From the NCBI RefSeq assembly GCF_023078495.1, contig NZ_CP095742.1, positions 682,001 through 746,000 of the forward strand: DNA of 64,000 nucleotides, written 5' to 3'. The notes beneath the pieces were generated by a model. It was not told the origin of the DNA and did not search any database. It saw only the letters and a program-made list of their open reading frames with translations. The stretch comes from Luteibacter aegosomatissinici. Lineage in GTDB: Bacteria > Pseudomonadota > Gammaproteobacteria > Xanthomonadales > Rhodanobacteraceae. Made by a program: the position numbers and the translations under genes. Below, piece by piece: positions 39,074 through 48,965 of the stretch (position 1 is the stretch's first letter; each line of letters opens with the position of its first letter).

Positions 39074-40578
39074 TGCGCGCGCGTCTCGCGGGGCTCATCG
39101 CGGCGTGCCTGGCAGGGTGCGCCGCCGCGCAGTCCCTCGAGGTGCGTCATCCGGACATCATCACCTCGGCGCTGCCACGTAGCGTCGAGGTGGGTGGTAC
39201 GACGTACGTCGACCAGGGATTGGTCGCCGCCGGTTCACTGCCGGCGGCGACCATCGATTTCCTGGGCGATACGCTGGGCTCGTTCTCGTCGCTCGCGATT
39301 GAGCCTGGCACGTGGAAGCGGGAAGGGGATACGTACAGCGGCGTGTTGTGGACGCTGCCCGATCGCGGGCGGAACGATCCTGAGCACAACCTGTTCTTCG
39401 ATTACGCCGGGCGGGTGAATCGGATTCGGTTCAGCATGACGGTGTCGCCCAGGCGGAGCTTCGGCACGGTCACATTGACGCCCGATGGCGGCATCGAACT
39501 GAAGGATTTCACCGGCAAGCCATTCACCGGTGCCGAGCCTGGCGCGGGCACACTGACCCAGCGCGACGTCGTTCTTCCTGCGCCCGCTACCGGTATCGGC
39601 GTCGGCAAGATTTCTCTCGATGCCGAATCGCTCCAGTTCATCCCCGGCGGTGGTTTCTACATCGGCGATGAGTACGCCGCGAACGTCTATCGTTTCGACG
39701 CAAAGGGCAAGCTCAATGGCGTGCTTGTCCCGCCGAATGCCGTGCGCCCTGTCGACAAGGATGGCAAGCCCTACTTCACGTCGTTGAAGCCGCCCGCGAC
39801 CGGCCGCCGCAATAACCAGGGCGTAGAGGGCATGGCGCTTTCGCCTGATGGCAGCCGGTTGTTCGTGATGCTGCAAAGCGCGTTGCTGCAGGATTCGTCC
39901 GGCGCCGAGGCCTCGGGCCGTGCGCTGACCCGCGTCCTCGTTTACGACGTCTCGCGACGCAACGTTCCGTCAAAGCCGGTGGGGCACTACGTCGTGCAGC
40001 TGCCCACCTATGACGATCGTGGTGCGGGTGGCGCGCCCAATCGCACCGCGGCCCAGAGCGAGATCCGCGTGCTGGATAACCACCGCTTCATCATGCTGTC
40101 GCGTGATGGCAGCGGCTGGGGCGCGGAAGGTGGCAAGCCGATCGTGTTCAAGAGTGTGGTCATCGTCGATACCGACGGTGCAACGAACCTTGCCGGCTCG
40201 CGCTATGAGACCGGAGCGACACCGGTGATCGGCCGTGACGGTGCCTTGCGCGCCGACATCCACACCGCAGCCTGGAAGCCGCTGGTGAACATGCTCGATC
40301 CCCGTGACCTTGCACGCGCTGGGCTGGCACTCGAGCCGGGCCACGAAGGCCTGGCCCAGCTTTCAGAGAAATGGGAGGCGATGGACCTTCTCCCCGCATT
40401 GGATCCAGGCCATCCGGACGACTGGTTCCTTCTGGTCGGCAACGACAACGACTTCATCGCGAAGCACTGCGTGATGGAAGGCCAGGCCTGCGATTCGCCC
40501 ATCGATAACGACAACCGCATCCTCGTGTACCGGCTCACCTTGCCGGGCATGCGTTCCACCACCGCCCCCCACCACTAG
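39073..40578 (+). CDS. Phytase-esterase-like secreted protein
   Basis: A 501-residue protein with a signal peptide or lipobox-like start (MRARLAGLIAACLAGCAAAQS). Landmarks of the 'esterase-like activity of phytase' family (PF13449) are LWTLPDRGRNDPEHNLFFD, DAESLQFIPGGGFYIGDEY, NNQGVEGMALSPDGSRLFVM and NNDFIAKHC near the end. Members are believed to cleave phosphate or carboxylic esters outside the cytoplasm. It overlaps the receptor gene by one base, so it should be made with it. The repeats around GxxPDGxxxFV suggest a beta-propeller. Substrate is not established. Confidence 0.88.
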   Translation: MRARLAGLIAACLAGCAAAQSLEVRHPDIITSALPRSVEVGGTTYVDQGLVAAGSLPAATIDFLGDTLGSFSSLAIEPGTWKREGDTYSGVLWTLPDRGRNDPEHNLFFDYAGRVNRIRFSMTVSPRRSFGTVTLTPDGGIELKDFTGKPFTGAEPGAGTLTQRDVVLPAPATGIGVGKISLDAESLQFIPGGGFYIGDEYAANVYRFDAKGKLNGVLVPPNAVRPVDKDGKPYFTSLKPPATGRRNNQGVEGMALSPDGSRLFVMLQSALLQDSSGAEASGRALTRVLVYDVSRRNVPSKPVGHYVVQLPTYDDRGAGGAPNRTAAQSEIRVLDNHRFIMLSRDGSGWGAEGGKPIVFKSVVIVDTDGATNLAGSRYETGATPVIGRDGALRADIHTAAWKPLVNMLDPRDLARAGLALEPGHEGLAQLSEKWEAMDLLPALDPGHPDDWFLLVGNDNDFIAKHCVMEGQACDSPIDNDNRILVYRLTLPGMRSTTAPHH

Positions 40579-40591
40579 AAGGGTTTCGCGC

Positions 40592-41467
40592 ATGATGAAA
40601 CGTAAGCTGTCATCCCTGGTTGCTGTCGCGCTGTTGCTTGGCGCTGCCTCTGTACACGCCAACTCGCCGGCGTATGTGGATAGCAAGGAATACAAGGCGC
40701 TCATCGATCCCTCGCGCTTTGCGTCGAATCCTTCCAGCGCCGCGGCCACGCTGCTGAGCAACCTCTCCGCACGGCTTTCCACGCTCGGCTTCGACAAGAC
40801 GATTGCTGGCAGCTTCAGTGCGGGTGATCGCGATACGCTCACCTATATCGATACGCCGCACACCTGCCAGCTGATGAGCCGCGGTTACTCGGTGCGTACG
40901 CGTGCGGGTGACCATTCGGATATCCAGTTCAAGTTCCGCCACGCGGATGAAGAGCTTTCGTACTGGACCGATGTCTCGGGTGCTGGCAAGAACAAGGAAA
41001 CCAAGCTTGAAACGGATGTGACGCCGGGCAACCTGGTGCTGGCGCACTCGACCAAGCAGGATGCGACCACGACGCCCTCGACGGTGGCGGACCTCATCAA
41101 GCAGTTCCCGGGTGCGTCGGCTCTGTCCGACATCTCCGGCAGCGCGCTGTCGAAGGTGGCTGGCGTGACCGTGACCCAGCAGGAATACGATGGCCCCACC
41201 TCGGACCTGGGCCAGTCGATCGCCGAGTTCACGCTGACGTTGTGGTACGTGGATGGCGCGACGACGCCGACGCTGGCCGAGCTGTCGTTCCGCGTGGAAG
41301 CAGACGAAGACAAGTACTTCACCACGCCGGTGCTGCAGCGCTCGCAGGTGTTGAACCAGGCCATCGGCTCGATCGGCAACAACTGGAACATCGCCAACGA
41401 TGGCGGCAAGACCAGCTGGCTCTACGCGTACAAGTCGTCCAGCTACCCCAACGGGTTCTGCAACTAA
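40592..41467 (+). CDS. Secreted protein of unknown function in the receptor/phytase-like operon
   Basis: A 291-residue protein with a signal peptide (KLSSLVAVALLLGAASVHA), 13 bases after the phytase-like gene. Strands such as GYSVRTRAGDHSDIQFKFRH, ETKLETDVTP and AEFTLTLWYVDG alternate basic and acidic residues in a way that recalls CYTH/triphosphate-tunnel domains, but the family EXEXK motif is not seen. It ends SSSYPNGFCN with a likely disulfide to an inner cysteine. With the Pho box and the esterase it could bind or hydrolyse a phosphorylated ligand; this is inference only. Confidence 0.7.
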   Translation: MMKRKLSSLVAVALLLGAASVHANSPAYVDSKEYKALIDPSRFASNPSSAAATLLSNLSARLSTLGFDKTIAGSFSAGDRDTLTYIDTPHTCQLMSRGYSVRTRAGDHSDIQFKFRHADEELSYWTDVSGAGKNKETKLETDVTPGNLVLAHSTKQDATTTPSTVADLIKQFPGASALSDISGSALSKVAGVTVTQQEYDGPTSDLGQSIAEFTLTLWYVDGATTPTLAELSFRVEADEDKYFTTPVLQRSQVLNQAIGSIGNNWNIANDGGKTSWLYAYKSSSYPNGFCN

Positions 41468-41476
41468 TAGGTACAT

Positions 41477-41539
41477 GTAGGAGCGCGCTCGCGCGATGGG
41501 GCGTGCCGCAAGCCCCATCGCGTGCAAGCACGCTCCTAC
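41477..41539. repeat. Inverted pair of GTAG-type REP elements
   Basis: GTAGGAGCGCGCTCGCGCGA (41477-41496) faces its near-complement ending in ctcctac at 41539, with GGGGC...GCCCC between. Same family as 19424-19498. Confidence 0.65.
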
Positions 41540-41549
41540 AAGTGGGGCT

Positions 41550-42467
41550 TTAGACCGGTTCGAGCCAGCCCCAGCGGTCCTGGGTCTTGCCGTTGAACAG
41601 GCCGAAGTACAGTTCCTGCAGGCGGCGGGTGATCGGGCCAGCCTTGCCGGTGCCGACCTTCTTGCTGTCCACCGAGCGGATCGGGGTCACTTCGGCGGCG
41701 GTACCGCACATCAGGATCTCATCGGCGAGGTACAGGTACTCGCGCGGCAGGTCACGCTCGATGACCTCGATGCCTTCCTCGCGCGCCAGCGTGATGAGCG
41801 TGTGGCGGGTGATACCGGTGAGGATCGATGCGCTGGCGGGCGTGGTGTGCAGCGCGCCGTCGAACACGAGGAACAGGTTCTCGCCGGCACCTTCGCTCAG
41901 CAGGCCAGTGGAGGCCAGGGCGATGCCCTCGCCGAAACCAAGGCGGCGCGCCTCACGCGCGATCAGCTGGCCGGAGAGGTAGTTGCCGCCGGCCTTGGCG
42001 CCCGCCGGGATGGTGTTGGGGGCGAAACGCTGCCAGCTCGACACGCACGCATCGATACCGTTCTCGAGGGCCTCGGGACCGAGGTACGGGCCCATCGGCC
42101 ACGTGGCCACGGCTACGTCGATCGGGGTTTCGGCAGAAAGGCCAAAGCCGCCCAGGCCACGGTAGGCCACCGGGCGCAGGTACGAAGCGCGCTGCTCGTT
42201 CTTCTTGATCACCGCGCGGCAGGCTTCCGCCAGCTCATCGAGGGTGTACGGCAGTTCCATGTCGTAGATCTTGGCCGACAGGAACAGGCGCTTCAGGTGG
42301 TCGGTGAGGCGAAAGATCGCCGCGCCATCCGGCGTCTCGTAGCTGCGGATACCTTCGAAGACGGACGAGCCGTAATGAAGGGCGTGGGACATGACGTGCG
42401 CGGTGGCATCGCGCCAGGGCTTGATCTGCCCGTTCTGCCAGATCCATTCAGGGTAGTTCTGCGACAT
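41550..42467 (-). CDS. ilvE: Branched-chain amino acid aminotransferase IlvE
   Basis: A 305-residue PLP enzyme of class IV that catalyses the last step of Ile, Leu and Val synthesis. The Schiff-base lysine is Lys158 (AGAKAGGNYLSGQL). Other landmarks are HYGSSVFEGIRSY near the start, SEGAGENLFLV and LITLAREEGIEVIERD, then DEILMCGTAAEVTPI. The ATG at 42467 (MSQNYPEW) follows CCGGAG. Class and length are normal. A D-amino-acid role is less likely given the full IlvE pattern. Confidence 0.95.
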   Translation of the reverse strand: MSQNYPEWIWQNGQIKPWRDATAHVMSHALHYGSSVFEGIRSYETPDGAAIFRLTDHLKRLFLSAKIYDMELPYTLDELAEACRAVIKKNEQRASYLRPVAYRGLGGFGLSAETPIDVAVATWPMGPYLGPEALENGIDACVSSWQRFAPNTIPAGAKAGGNYLSGQLIAREARRLGFGEGIALASTGLLSEGAGENLFLVFDGALHTTPASASILTGITRHTLITLAREEGIEVIERDLPREYLYLADEILMCGTAAEVTPIRSVDSKKVGTGKAGPITRRLQELYFGLFNGKTQDRWGWLEPV

Positions 42468-42542
42468 GGGAGCGCTCCGGAGGGGACCGCCCATGATAAC
42501 GGTTGGGGAGGGGGTTCACATGGCGCGCCGCGCCATCCGGTC

Positions 42543-43088
42543 TTACGCGGGCGGCCGCAGCCAGAGGCAGCCCGATTCGCGGACAACGCCGAAATGTACG
42601 TGGTGCGAGGCTTCCCCGGCACCGGGGATCCGGGTGACGGCATCAATGCCATCGGCCTCGTCGCCCTCCAGCGAGAGCAGGGTCTGCTTCACCACGCTAT
42701 CCAGGCTGCGGATGTTGTCGACCGCCCCGCCACTGCCGTACCCAGTCCACAGGGTGAGTCCACCGATGCGGTTGGCATCGCGGCGGTTGAAGGCCTGGGC
42801 GACCGCCACGCGCAGGGTCGCCATGTCCTGGGCGCAGAGCAGCCCGGTGGAAGGCGCCGAGCCTTCGGGGGCAGCCGTGCTGGAGGCGGATGGGGGTGCG
42901 ATCGAGCGCGCGCCCAGGTTGGTGCAGGGCTGGTCCGTGTACACCGGGCCGCCGTCCTTGCCCACGCAGCGGTGGACCTCGGTCTGTGCGGCAGCGGGGG
43001 TGGCGGCGAACAGCAGCAAGAGCGAGATGAGCAGGAGGGTGGCGCGGATCACGGGAGGGCGCTTTGGTGGCACAGGAGGCGCCATCAT
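42543..43088 (-). CDS. DUF4124-type exported protein
   Basis: A 181-residue protein with an N-terminal hydrophobic signal (VIRATLLLISLLLLFAATPAAA) followed by TEVHRCVGKDGGPVYTDQPC, the DUF4124 pattern (cysteine, then a Gly-rich turn and YTDQPC). The rest (LLCAQDMATLRVAVAQAFNR, then GLTLWTGYGS) is not assigned. The start is uncertain: ATG at 43088 or GTG at 43052. Neither has a good ribosome site. Its role in the cell envelope is unknown. Confidence 0.78.
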   Translation of the reverse strand: MMAPPVPPKRPPVIRATLLLISLLLLFAATPAAAQTEVHRCVGKDGGPVYTDQPCTNLGARSIAPPSASSTAAPEGSAPSTGLLCAQDMATLRVAVAQAFNRRDANRIGGLTLWTGYGSGGAVDNIRSLDSVVKQTLLSLEGDEADGIDAVTRIPGAGEASHHVHFGVVRESGCLWLRPPA

Positions 43089-43141
43089 CCGCGACCGTGG
43101 CTTAGCGCATGGTGACGGCGCGCACGTTTGCCATCACGCGT

Positions 43142-43966
43142 TCACGCCAGACGCTCAAGCACCGCCGTGGTCGCCCGGGCCCGGTTGATCGTATAGAAGT
43201 GCAGGCCGGGGGCGCCGCCATCGAGCAGGCGGCGGCACAGCTCGGCCACCACATCGGCGCCCAGTTCGCGGACCGCGGCCGCATCGTCCCCATGCGCCTG
43301 CATGCGCTTGACGATCCAACGGGGGATCTCCGCGCCGCACTGTTCGGAGAACCGGCGCAGCTGGCTGAAGTTGGCGATGGGCATGATGCCCGGGACGATG
43401 GGCAGATTTACGCCCAACCGGGTCACGTCATCCACGAAGCGGAAGTAGGCGTCGGGGTTGAAGAAGTACTGGGTGATCGCCCCATTGGCGCCGGCATCGC
43501 ACTTGGCCTTGAAGTGGCGCAGGTCGTCCAGCGCGTTCTCGGCCTGCGGGTGGGTCTCGGGGTAAGCGGCCACTTCGATGTGGAAGTGATCCCCGCTGTG
43601 CTCGCGGATGTAGGCGACCAGCTCGGCGGCGTAGCGGAAATCGCCCGGGGTGGCCATACCGGAGGGCAGGTCGCCGCGCAGCGCCACGATGCGCCGGCAG
43701 CCGCGTTCCTTGTACTCGTCCAGCAGGGCACGGATCTCGGCTTTCGTGCCGCCCATGCAGGAGAGGTGGGGGGCCACCGAAAGGCCGTGGGTGGCGCGCA
43801 GGCGCTTCACGGTGTCGCCGGTGTAGCTGAGCGTCGAACCACCGGCGCCGAACGTCACCGAGACGTAGTCGGGCGAGTGGTCCTTCAACCGTTCAACGGC
43901 CTTGTCCAGCTGGTCGCGCTGTTCGTCGGTCTTGGGCGGGAAGAATTCGAAGCTGACAGCGGGCAT
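43142..43966 (-). CDS. metF: Methylenetetrahydrofolate reductase MetF
   Basis: A 274-residue flavoprotein that makes 5-methyl-THF for methionine synthesis. Landmarks are SFEFFPPKTDEQ near the start, VTFGAGGST, PHLSCMG, ALRGDLP, IEVAAYPETHPQA, GANGAITQYFFNPDAYFRF and LPIVPGIMPIANFSQL. The gene begins at 43966 behind AGGTG. A perfect 11-base inverted repeat covers its probable promoter. Together with ahcY close by and metK, it suggests shared methionine-cycle control. Length is slightly short of E. coli MetF (296). Confidence 0.95.
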   Translation of the reverse strand: MPAVSFEFFPPKTDEQRDQLDKAVERLKDHSPDYVSVTFGAGGSTLSYTGDTVKRLRATHGLSVAPHLSCMGGTKAEIRALLDEYKERGCRRIVALRGDLPSGMATPGDFRYAAELVAYIREHSGDHFHIEVAAYPETHPQAENALDDLRHFKAKCDAGANGAITQYFFNPDAYFRFVDDVTRLGVNLPIVPGIMPIANFSQLRRFSEQCGAEIPRWIVKRMQAHGDDAAAVRELGADVVAELCRRLLDGGAPGLHFYTINRARATTAVLERLA

Positions 43967-43993
43967 GGGTTAGCACCTGGAAGCGATACGCTG

Positions 43994-44032
43994 AGTATAT
44001 ATCTTTCCATCCAGATGGAAAGATGGCTAATT
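43994..44032 (-). promoter_or_regulatory. metF promoter overlapped by a perfect palindrome
   Basis: ATCTTTCCATC (44001-44011) and GATGGAAAGAT (44014-44024) are perfect 11-base arms around CA. On the minus strand TATACT is a good -10 next to it, and TTTCCA inside the palindrome is 17 bases upstream as -35, so a bound protein would block RNA polymerase. This could be an ArsR-type SahR site, since metF and ahcY are SahR targets in other Proteobacteria, but no regulator gene is in the window. Confidence 0.7.
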
Positions 44033-44093
44033 ACGGGTTCACGCAGTTCGGGCAAGATGGTGCGTGCCTATTTCCCGCTCCGGAGACCGCGCC

Positions 44094-44549
44094 ATGCCCG
44101 CATTCACGCCCAACGTCCCGCCGTGTACGGCCGAGATGATCACGCTGGCTACCGATGACCGCGGTGGCGATCTCAACGGCATGTCCCACGCTGGCACGTA
44201 CCTGGTGCTGACCAACAAGAGCGGGCAGGCCTGCACGCTGCTCGGCTTGCCATCGGTATCGATGAAGGATGCGAAGGGCTTGGTGCTGCCGATGAAACGG
44301 CAGGCGCCCGTGGGGATGCACCCAGGTCCGGTGGTGGTGCCGTTGCGGCTGGAACCGGGCGCGAGCGCGCGGGCATCGCTGCGCTGGGTATCGGGCGATG
44401 TGTATGACAACGGGCGTTGCGTCGATGCGGCGCGCGTGGAGGTGCGCATGGGCAATCAGGTGCTGGCCACGGGAATCACAGGGCACCTGTGTGGTGAAAG
44501 CGGGCAGCCTGTCGCATTTGAACAATCGCCGTTGACGAGGAATACCTGA
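44094..44549 (+). CDS. DUF4232-domain protein
   Basis: A 151-residue protein with the DUF4232 pattern: CTAEMITLATDDRGGDL, GTYLVLTNKSGQACTLLGLP, LEPGASARASLRWVSGDVYDN and VRMGNQVLATGITGHLC. The fold is a beta sandwich with paired cysteines. ATG 44094 was chosen for GGAG upstream; GTG 44064 gives ten more residues. Neither start gives a signal peptide, though most relatives are exported, so the true start may be further upstream or the protein may be cytoplasmic. Convergent with ahcY across a strong terminator. Confidence 0.75.
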   Translation: MPAFTPNVPPCTAEMITLATDDRGGDLNGMSHAGTYLVLTNKSGQACTLLGLPSVSMKDAKGLVLPMKRQAPVGMHPGPVVVPLRLEPGASARASLRWVSGDVYDNGRCVDAARVEVRMGNQVLATGITGHLCGESGQPVAFEQSPLTRNT

Positions 44550-44552
44550 CGC

Positions 44553-44583
44553 AAAAAAAAGAGGCGCCCTCATCGGGCGCCTC
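44553..44583 (-). terminator. Terminator of ahcY
   Basis: GAGGCGCCC (44561-44569) pairs with GGGCGCCTC (44575-44583). On the minus strand an eight-T run follows (44560-44553). Confidence 0.88.
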
Positions 44584-44609
44584 CTTCGTTACCGCAGAAC
44601 CACCGCTGA

Positions 44610-46043
44610 TCAGTAGCGGTAATGATCCGGCTTGTACGGGCCTTCCACCGGCACGCCGATGTAATCGGCCTGGTCCTGGGTCAGCACGGTGAGCTTCACG
44701 CCGATCTGCTCCAGGTGCAGGCGCGCCACTTCCTCGTCCAGCTTCTTCGGCAGGCGGTACACGGTGTTCTCGTACTTGTCCTTGTTCGCCCACAGGTCGA
44801 GCTGGGCGAGGGTCTGGTTCGAGAAGCTGTTCGACATGACGAAGCTCGGGTGGCCGTGGGCGCAGCCGAGGTTCACCAGGCGGCCTTCGGCCAGCATGTA
44901 GATGCTGTTGCCGGTCGAAGCGAAGGTGTAGCGATCCACCTGCGGCTTGATGTTCTCGCGGGTCGCATCCTTCGATGCGTTCAGGCGATCCATCTGGATC
45001 TCGTTATCGAAGTGGCCGATGTTGCAGACCAGGGCGTTGTTCTTCATCTTCGCCATGTGTTCCAGCGTGATGATGTCCTTGTTGCCCGTGGTGGTCACGT
45101 AGATATCGCCGAGGCCGAGGGTCTCTTCGATCGTGGTGACCTGGAAGCCTTCCATCGCGGCCTGCAGGGCGTTGATCGGGTCGATCTCGGTCACGATCAC
45201 GCGAGCGCCGAAGCCCTTCAGCGAGTGCGCGCAACCCTTGCCCACATCACCGTAACCGCAGACCACGGCGACCTTGCCGGCGACCATCAGGTCGGTCGCA
45301 CGCTTGATGCCGTCAGCCAGCGATTCGCGGCAGCCGTAGAGGTTGTCGAACTTCGACTTTGTGACCGAGTCGTTGACGTTGATGGCCGGGACCAGCAACT
45401 TGCCGGCTTCGGCCAGCTGGTACAGACGGTGCACGCCGGTGGTGGTCTCTTCCGAAACGCCCTTCCACTCGGCGGCGATCTTCTTGAACCAGCCGGGACG
45501 GGCGGCGGCGGTCTTCTTGACCAGATCCTTGATGACCTGCTCTTCGTGGTTGCCGCTGGGGGTGTTCACCCAGTCGGAACCGTCTTCCAGCTCCACGCCC
45601 TTGTGGATGAACAGGGTGGCGTCGCCACCGTCGTCCACGATGAGCTGCGGGCCGAGCTCACCCGGGTGGGTCAGCATGTCGAGCGTGCAGTCCCAATATT
45701 CCTCCAGCGATTCGCCCTTCCAGGCAAACACCGGCAGGCCGCCGGCGGCCAGGGCGGCAGCGACGTCATCCTGGGTGGAGAAAATGTTGCACGAGGCCCA
45801 GCGAACCGAAGCGCCCAGCTCGCGCAGGGTCTCCGCCAGCACGGCGGTTTCCTTGGTGACATGCAGCGAGCCGGAGAGGCGCACGCCCTTCAGCGGCTTT
45901 TCCTTGGCGTAGCGGGCGCGGATCTGCATCAGGCCCGGCATTTCCTCTTCCGCCATGCGGATGCGGCGGCGGCCGAGGTCAGCGAGCGAGATATCACGGA
46001 CCTTGAAGTCCTGGGTGGCGTTGTCTTTGGTGACAGCGTTCAT
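44610..46043 (-). CDS. ahcY: S-adenosylhomocysteine hydrolase AhcY
   Basis: A 477-residue NAD-dependent enzyme that splits S-adenosylhomocysteine into adenosine and homocysteine. It has [62 protein letters not shown] (Lys and Asp of the active site), the NAD loop [13 protein letters not shown] and the C-terminal KPDHYRY. It is of the long form common in this order. The ATG at 46043 lies behind an S-adenosylhomocysteine riboswitch that senses its substrate. The longer frame to 46259 runs through the riboswitch and is not used. Confidence 0.97.
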   Translation of the reverse strand: MNAVTKDNATQDFKVRDISLADLGRRRIRMAEEEMPGLMQIRARYAKEKPLKGVRLSGSLHVTKETAVLAETLRELGASVRWASCNIFSTQDDVAAALAAGGLPVFAWKGESLEEYWDCTLDMLTHPGELGPQLIVDDGGDATLFIHKGVELEDGSDWVNTPSGNHEEQVIKDLVKKTAAARPGWFKKIAAEWKGVSEETTTGVHRLYQLAEAGKLLVPAINVNDSVTKSKFDNLYGCRESLADGIKRATDLMVAGKVAVVCGYGDVGKGCAHSLKGFGARVIVTEIDPINALQAAMEGFQVTTIEETLGLGDIYVTTTGNKDIITLEHMAKMKNNALVCNIGHFDNEIQMDRLNASKDATRENIKPQVDRYTFASTGNSIYMLAEGRLVNLGCAHGHPSFVMSNSFSNQTLAQLDLWANKDKYENTVYRLPKKLDEEVARLHLEQIGVKLTVLTQDQADYIGVPVEGPYKPDHYRY

Positions 46044-46067
46044 GGTGGCGTAGCTCCGGATGGTTAC

Positions 46068-46149
46068 GGGGGCGCCGTTTGCACGGGAAACCGCGCCGAG
46101 CCTGGCCATCGGGGCAAAAAACCCCCTCCGGTCGCAGCGCCCCTCGGCG
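46068..46149 (-). ncRNA. S-adenosylhomocysteine (SAH) riboswitch, with ahcY promoter at 46167-46172
   Basis: Read on the minus strand this leader has the conserved SAH riboswitch blocks in order: CCGAGGGGCGCTGCGACC, then GCCAGGCTCGG, then AAACGGCGCCCC. CCGAG pairs with CTCGG (stem P1/P2), and GGGGCGC with GCGCCCC. It lies 25 bases before the ahcY ribosome site. A TATAAT -10 at 46172-46167 is 18 bases upstream of the aptamer. High SAH would allow ahcY expression. Confidence 0.88.
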
Positions 46150-46246
46150 GGCAAGATCAGTCGCCGATTATATCGCGGAATCCGGATGATCAGATGAATA
46201 CACTTTTTTATGTACTCTCGGGGTTCGCCCCCGACCTGAGTGACTG

Positions 46247-48952
46247 ATGGAAGCTGCACGCGATCCCGAATTCCTCCCCCATGACGGCCCCCTGCGCGAG
46301 GACGTACGCCGCCTTGGCGCCCTGGTAGGCCAGATGCTGGCTGAGCAGGGCGGGCAGGCCTTCTTTGAACGGGTGGAGGCGGTCCGTACCGCCGCCATCC
46401 ACCGCCGCCGTAGCGGGGCCGCCGTGGATGCCCTGGCCGGCACCCTGACGGGGCTGGGCGCCGACGACGCCGAGGCGCTGGCCCGGGCCTTCGCCACCTA
46501 TTTCCAGGCGGTGAATACCGCCGAGCGCGTGCACCGCATCCGCCGTCGCCGCGATTACCAGCGCGAGGGCGGGGCGCCGCAGCCGGAATCGCTGGCGGCC
46601 GTGGTGGGCCAGCTGAAAAACGAGGGTGTGACCGCCGAGGAGCTGACCACGCTGCTGGGCAAGCTCGATGTGGAGCCCGTGTTCACGGCCCATCCCACCG
46701 AAGCGGTGCGCCGTTCGCTGCTGGAGAAAGAGCAGGAGATCGTCCGCGCCCTTGTCGACGAGTTTGACCCGACCCGCACTCCGCAGGAATTGCGCGATGA
46801 CGATGCGCGCATCCTGATGGCGCTCTCGGCGGGGTGGCAGACGGCCGAAGCCTCGCCGGTACGGCCCAGCGTCTCGGATGAGTTCGACCACGTGGGGTTC
46901 TATCTTTCCCGGCCGATCTACCGTGTACTGCCGGCCCTGTATGAGTCGCTGGAACAGGCGATTGCCGAGCACTACAGCGAGGGTGTGGTGGTGCCACGCG
47001 TCCTGCGCTTCGCCACGTGGGTGGGTGGCGACATGGACGGCAACCCCAACGTCAATGCCGATACGATCGCCGCGACGCTGGCTGCCCAGCGATCGCTGGT
47101 GCTCGAGCGCTACGTGGAGGGTGTGAACGAACTGGGCCGGCTGCTTAGCCAGACCGACGATCGCGTGTCCCTGGACGATAAGCTCGGTCGCCGCCTGGAC
47201 GATTACCGCGAACAGATGCCCGCCGCGGCCTCGCGCATCCGCCCGCGCCACGCGGATATGCCGTACCGCGCGTTTCTTACCTTCGTCGCCGAGCGGCTGG
47301 AGGCCACCTTGCATGAAGGCGATGACGCCTATGCCTCGGCCGGCGAGTTCATTGACGACATTGCACTGGTGGAGAAGAGCCTGCTGAACCACGGTGGCCG
47401 CCACGCCGGCGCCTATGCCGTCGGCAGGCTGCTCTGGCGGGCGCGCACGTTTGGCTTCCACCTGGCACGGCTGGATGTGCGCCAGGATGCGCGCGTGCAT
47501 GACGAAGCGCTTTCCGCGCTGCTTGATGATGCCGGCTGGGCTGATCGCGAGGCCGATGCACGGGTAAAGACATTGCGTCCTTACGCGGCGGGCGAGCGCA
47601 GTTTCGTCGCGGGGGATGACCACGATGCCGCGGGCATGCTGCGCAACGTATTCGCCACGCTGGCCGAGTCGCGCAAGCGCTACGGCACCGAGGCCACGGG
47701 CCTCTACATCATCAGCATGGCCGAGACCGCGGCCGATGTCCTTGCCGTGTTGGCGCTCGCGCGCCGCGGCGGCCTGCTGGAAGGCGGCCGCGTACCGCTG
47801 GATGTCGCGCCACTGTTCGAAACCATCGATGACCTCAAGGGCGGCCCGGCCACGCTGCAGGCATTGCTCGATGACCCGGTATACCGCGCACACCTCAAGG
47901 CACGCGGTGATCGCCAGTGGGTGATGCTTGGTTACTCCGATAGCGGCAAGGATGGCGGCACCGTCGCCTCCAAGTGGAGCCTGCAGCGCGCCCAGGTGGA
48001 GTTGCTCGAAGTGGCGGCGAAGGCCGGCATCCGCGTGGCGTTTTTCCACGGCCGTGGTGGTTCCGCCAGCCGCGGTGGGTCGCGCATTACCCCTGCACTC
48101 ATGGCCTCGCCGCGCGGTTCTGTGGGCGGTGTGCTGCGCGTGACCGAGCAGGGCGAGGTGATCCACCGCAAGTACGGTATCCGTGCCCTCGCCGTGCGTA
48201 ACCTGGAACAGACGCTCGGCGCGGTCATGCGCGCATCGCTGCGCCCGCGCGTGGCGGAAGTGCGTGAATCGGGCTGGAAGGATGTGATGGTTCGCCTCTC
48301 GGACGAGAGCCGCAAGGCGTACCGCGCGTTCGTCGACATGGAAGGCTTCGTCGACTACTTCCGTGGCGCCACGCCCATCGATGTCATCGAACGGATGACG
48401 CTCGGTTCGCGCCCCGCACGCCGTCGCAGCATGAAGGGCGTGGAAGACCTGCGCGCCATCCCGTGGGTGTTCTCGTGGACGCAGTGCCGTGCGGTGCTCA
48501 CCGGCTGGTACGGGCTGGGTAGCGCGCTGGAGACCGTGGCGAAGGAATGCGGTGAGGAGACCCTCGGGCGCATGGCGAAGGAGTGGGCCTTCTTTGCCAC
48601 CATGCTGGATGATGTGGAGATGGTGCTGGCCAAGGCCGATATCGATATCGCCGAGGCGTTCTCTGAACTGGCCGGACCGTTGCACGCAAAGTTCTTCCCG
48701 AAGGTGCGTGAAGAGTTCGAACGCACGGTAGCGTGGGTGCTGCGCCTGAAGGGCGCGAACGAACTGCTCCAGCGGGAGCCACGCCTGGCCACTTCCATCC
48801 GCCTGCGCAACCCGTACGTGGACCCGATGAGCCTGCTCCAGGTCGACCTGCTCAAGCGCTGGCGCGCCACGGGTGGGAAGGACGATGCGCTGTTGAATGC
48901 CCTCGTTGCCTGCGTCAACGGTGTGTCGCAAGGCCTGCAGAACACCGGTTGA
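46247..48952 (+). CDS. ppc: Phosphoenolpyruvate carboxylase
   Basis: A 901-residue enzyme that adds bicarbonate to phosphoenolpyruvate to replenish oxaloacetate. His149 is in [13 protein letters not shown]. Other key blocks are [24 protein letters not shown], the glycine loop [14 protein letters not shown] and the C-terminal [12 protein letters not shown]...QNTG. All expected catalytic residues appear. Length is as usual. It is divergent from ahcY and has no strong ribosome site. An antisense frame of similar size is a shadow. Confidence 0.97.
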   Translation: MEAARDPEFLPHDGPLREDVRRLGALVGQMLAEQGGQAFFERVEAVRTAAIHRRRSGAAVDALAGTLTGLGADDAEALARAFATYFQAVNTAERVHRIRRRRDYQREGGAPQPESLAAVVGQLKNEGVTAEELTTLLGKLDVEPVFTAHPTEAVRRSLLEKEQEIVRALVDEFDPTRTPQELRDDDARILMALSAGWQTAEASPVRPSVSDEFDHVGFYLSRPIYRVLPALYESLEQAIAEHYSEGVVVPRVLRFATWVGGDMDGNPNVNADTIAATLAAQRSLVLERYVEGVNELGRLLSQTDDRVSLDDKLGRRLDDYREQMPAAASRIRPRHADMPYRAFLTFVAERLEATLHEGDDAYASAGEFIDDIALVEKSLLNHGGRHAGAYAVGRLLWRARTFGFHLARLDVRQDARVHDEALSALLDDAGWADREADARVKTLRPYAAGERSFVAGDDHDAAGMLRNVFATLAESRKRYGTEATGLYIISMAETAADVLAVLALARRGGLLEGGRVPLDVAPLFETIDDLKGGPATLQALLDDPVYRAHLKARGDRQWVMLGYSDSGKDGGTVASKWSLQRAQVELLEVAAKAGIRVAFFHGRGGSASRGGSRITPALMASPRGSVGGVLRVTEQGEVIHRKYGIRALAVRNLEQTLGAVMRASLRPRVAEVRESGWKDVMVRLSDESRKAYRAFVDMEGFVDYFRGATPIDVIERMTLGSRPARRRSMKGVEDLRAIPWVFSWTQCRAVLTGWYGLGSALETVAKECGEETLGRMAKEWAFFATMLDDVEMVLAKADIDIAEAFSELAGPLHAKFFPKVREEFERTVAWVLRLKGANELLQREPRLATSIRLRNPYVDPMSLLQVDLLKRWRATGGKDDALLNALVACVNGVSQGLQNTG

Positions 48953-48965
48953 CGCACCCCGCCCC

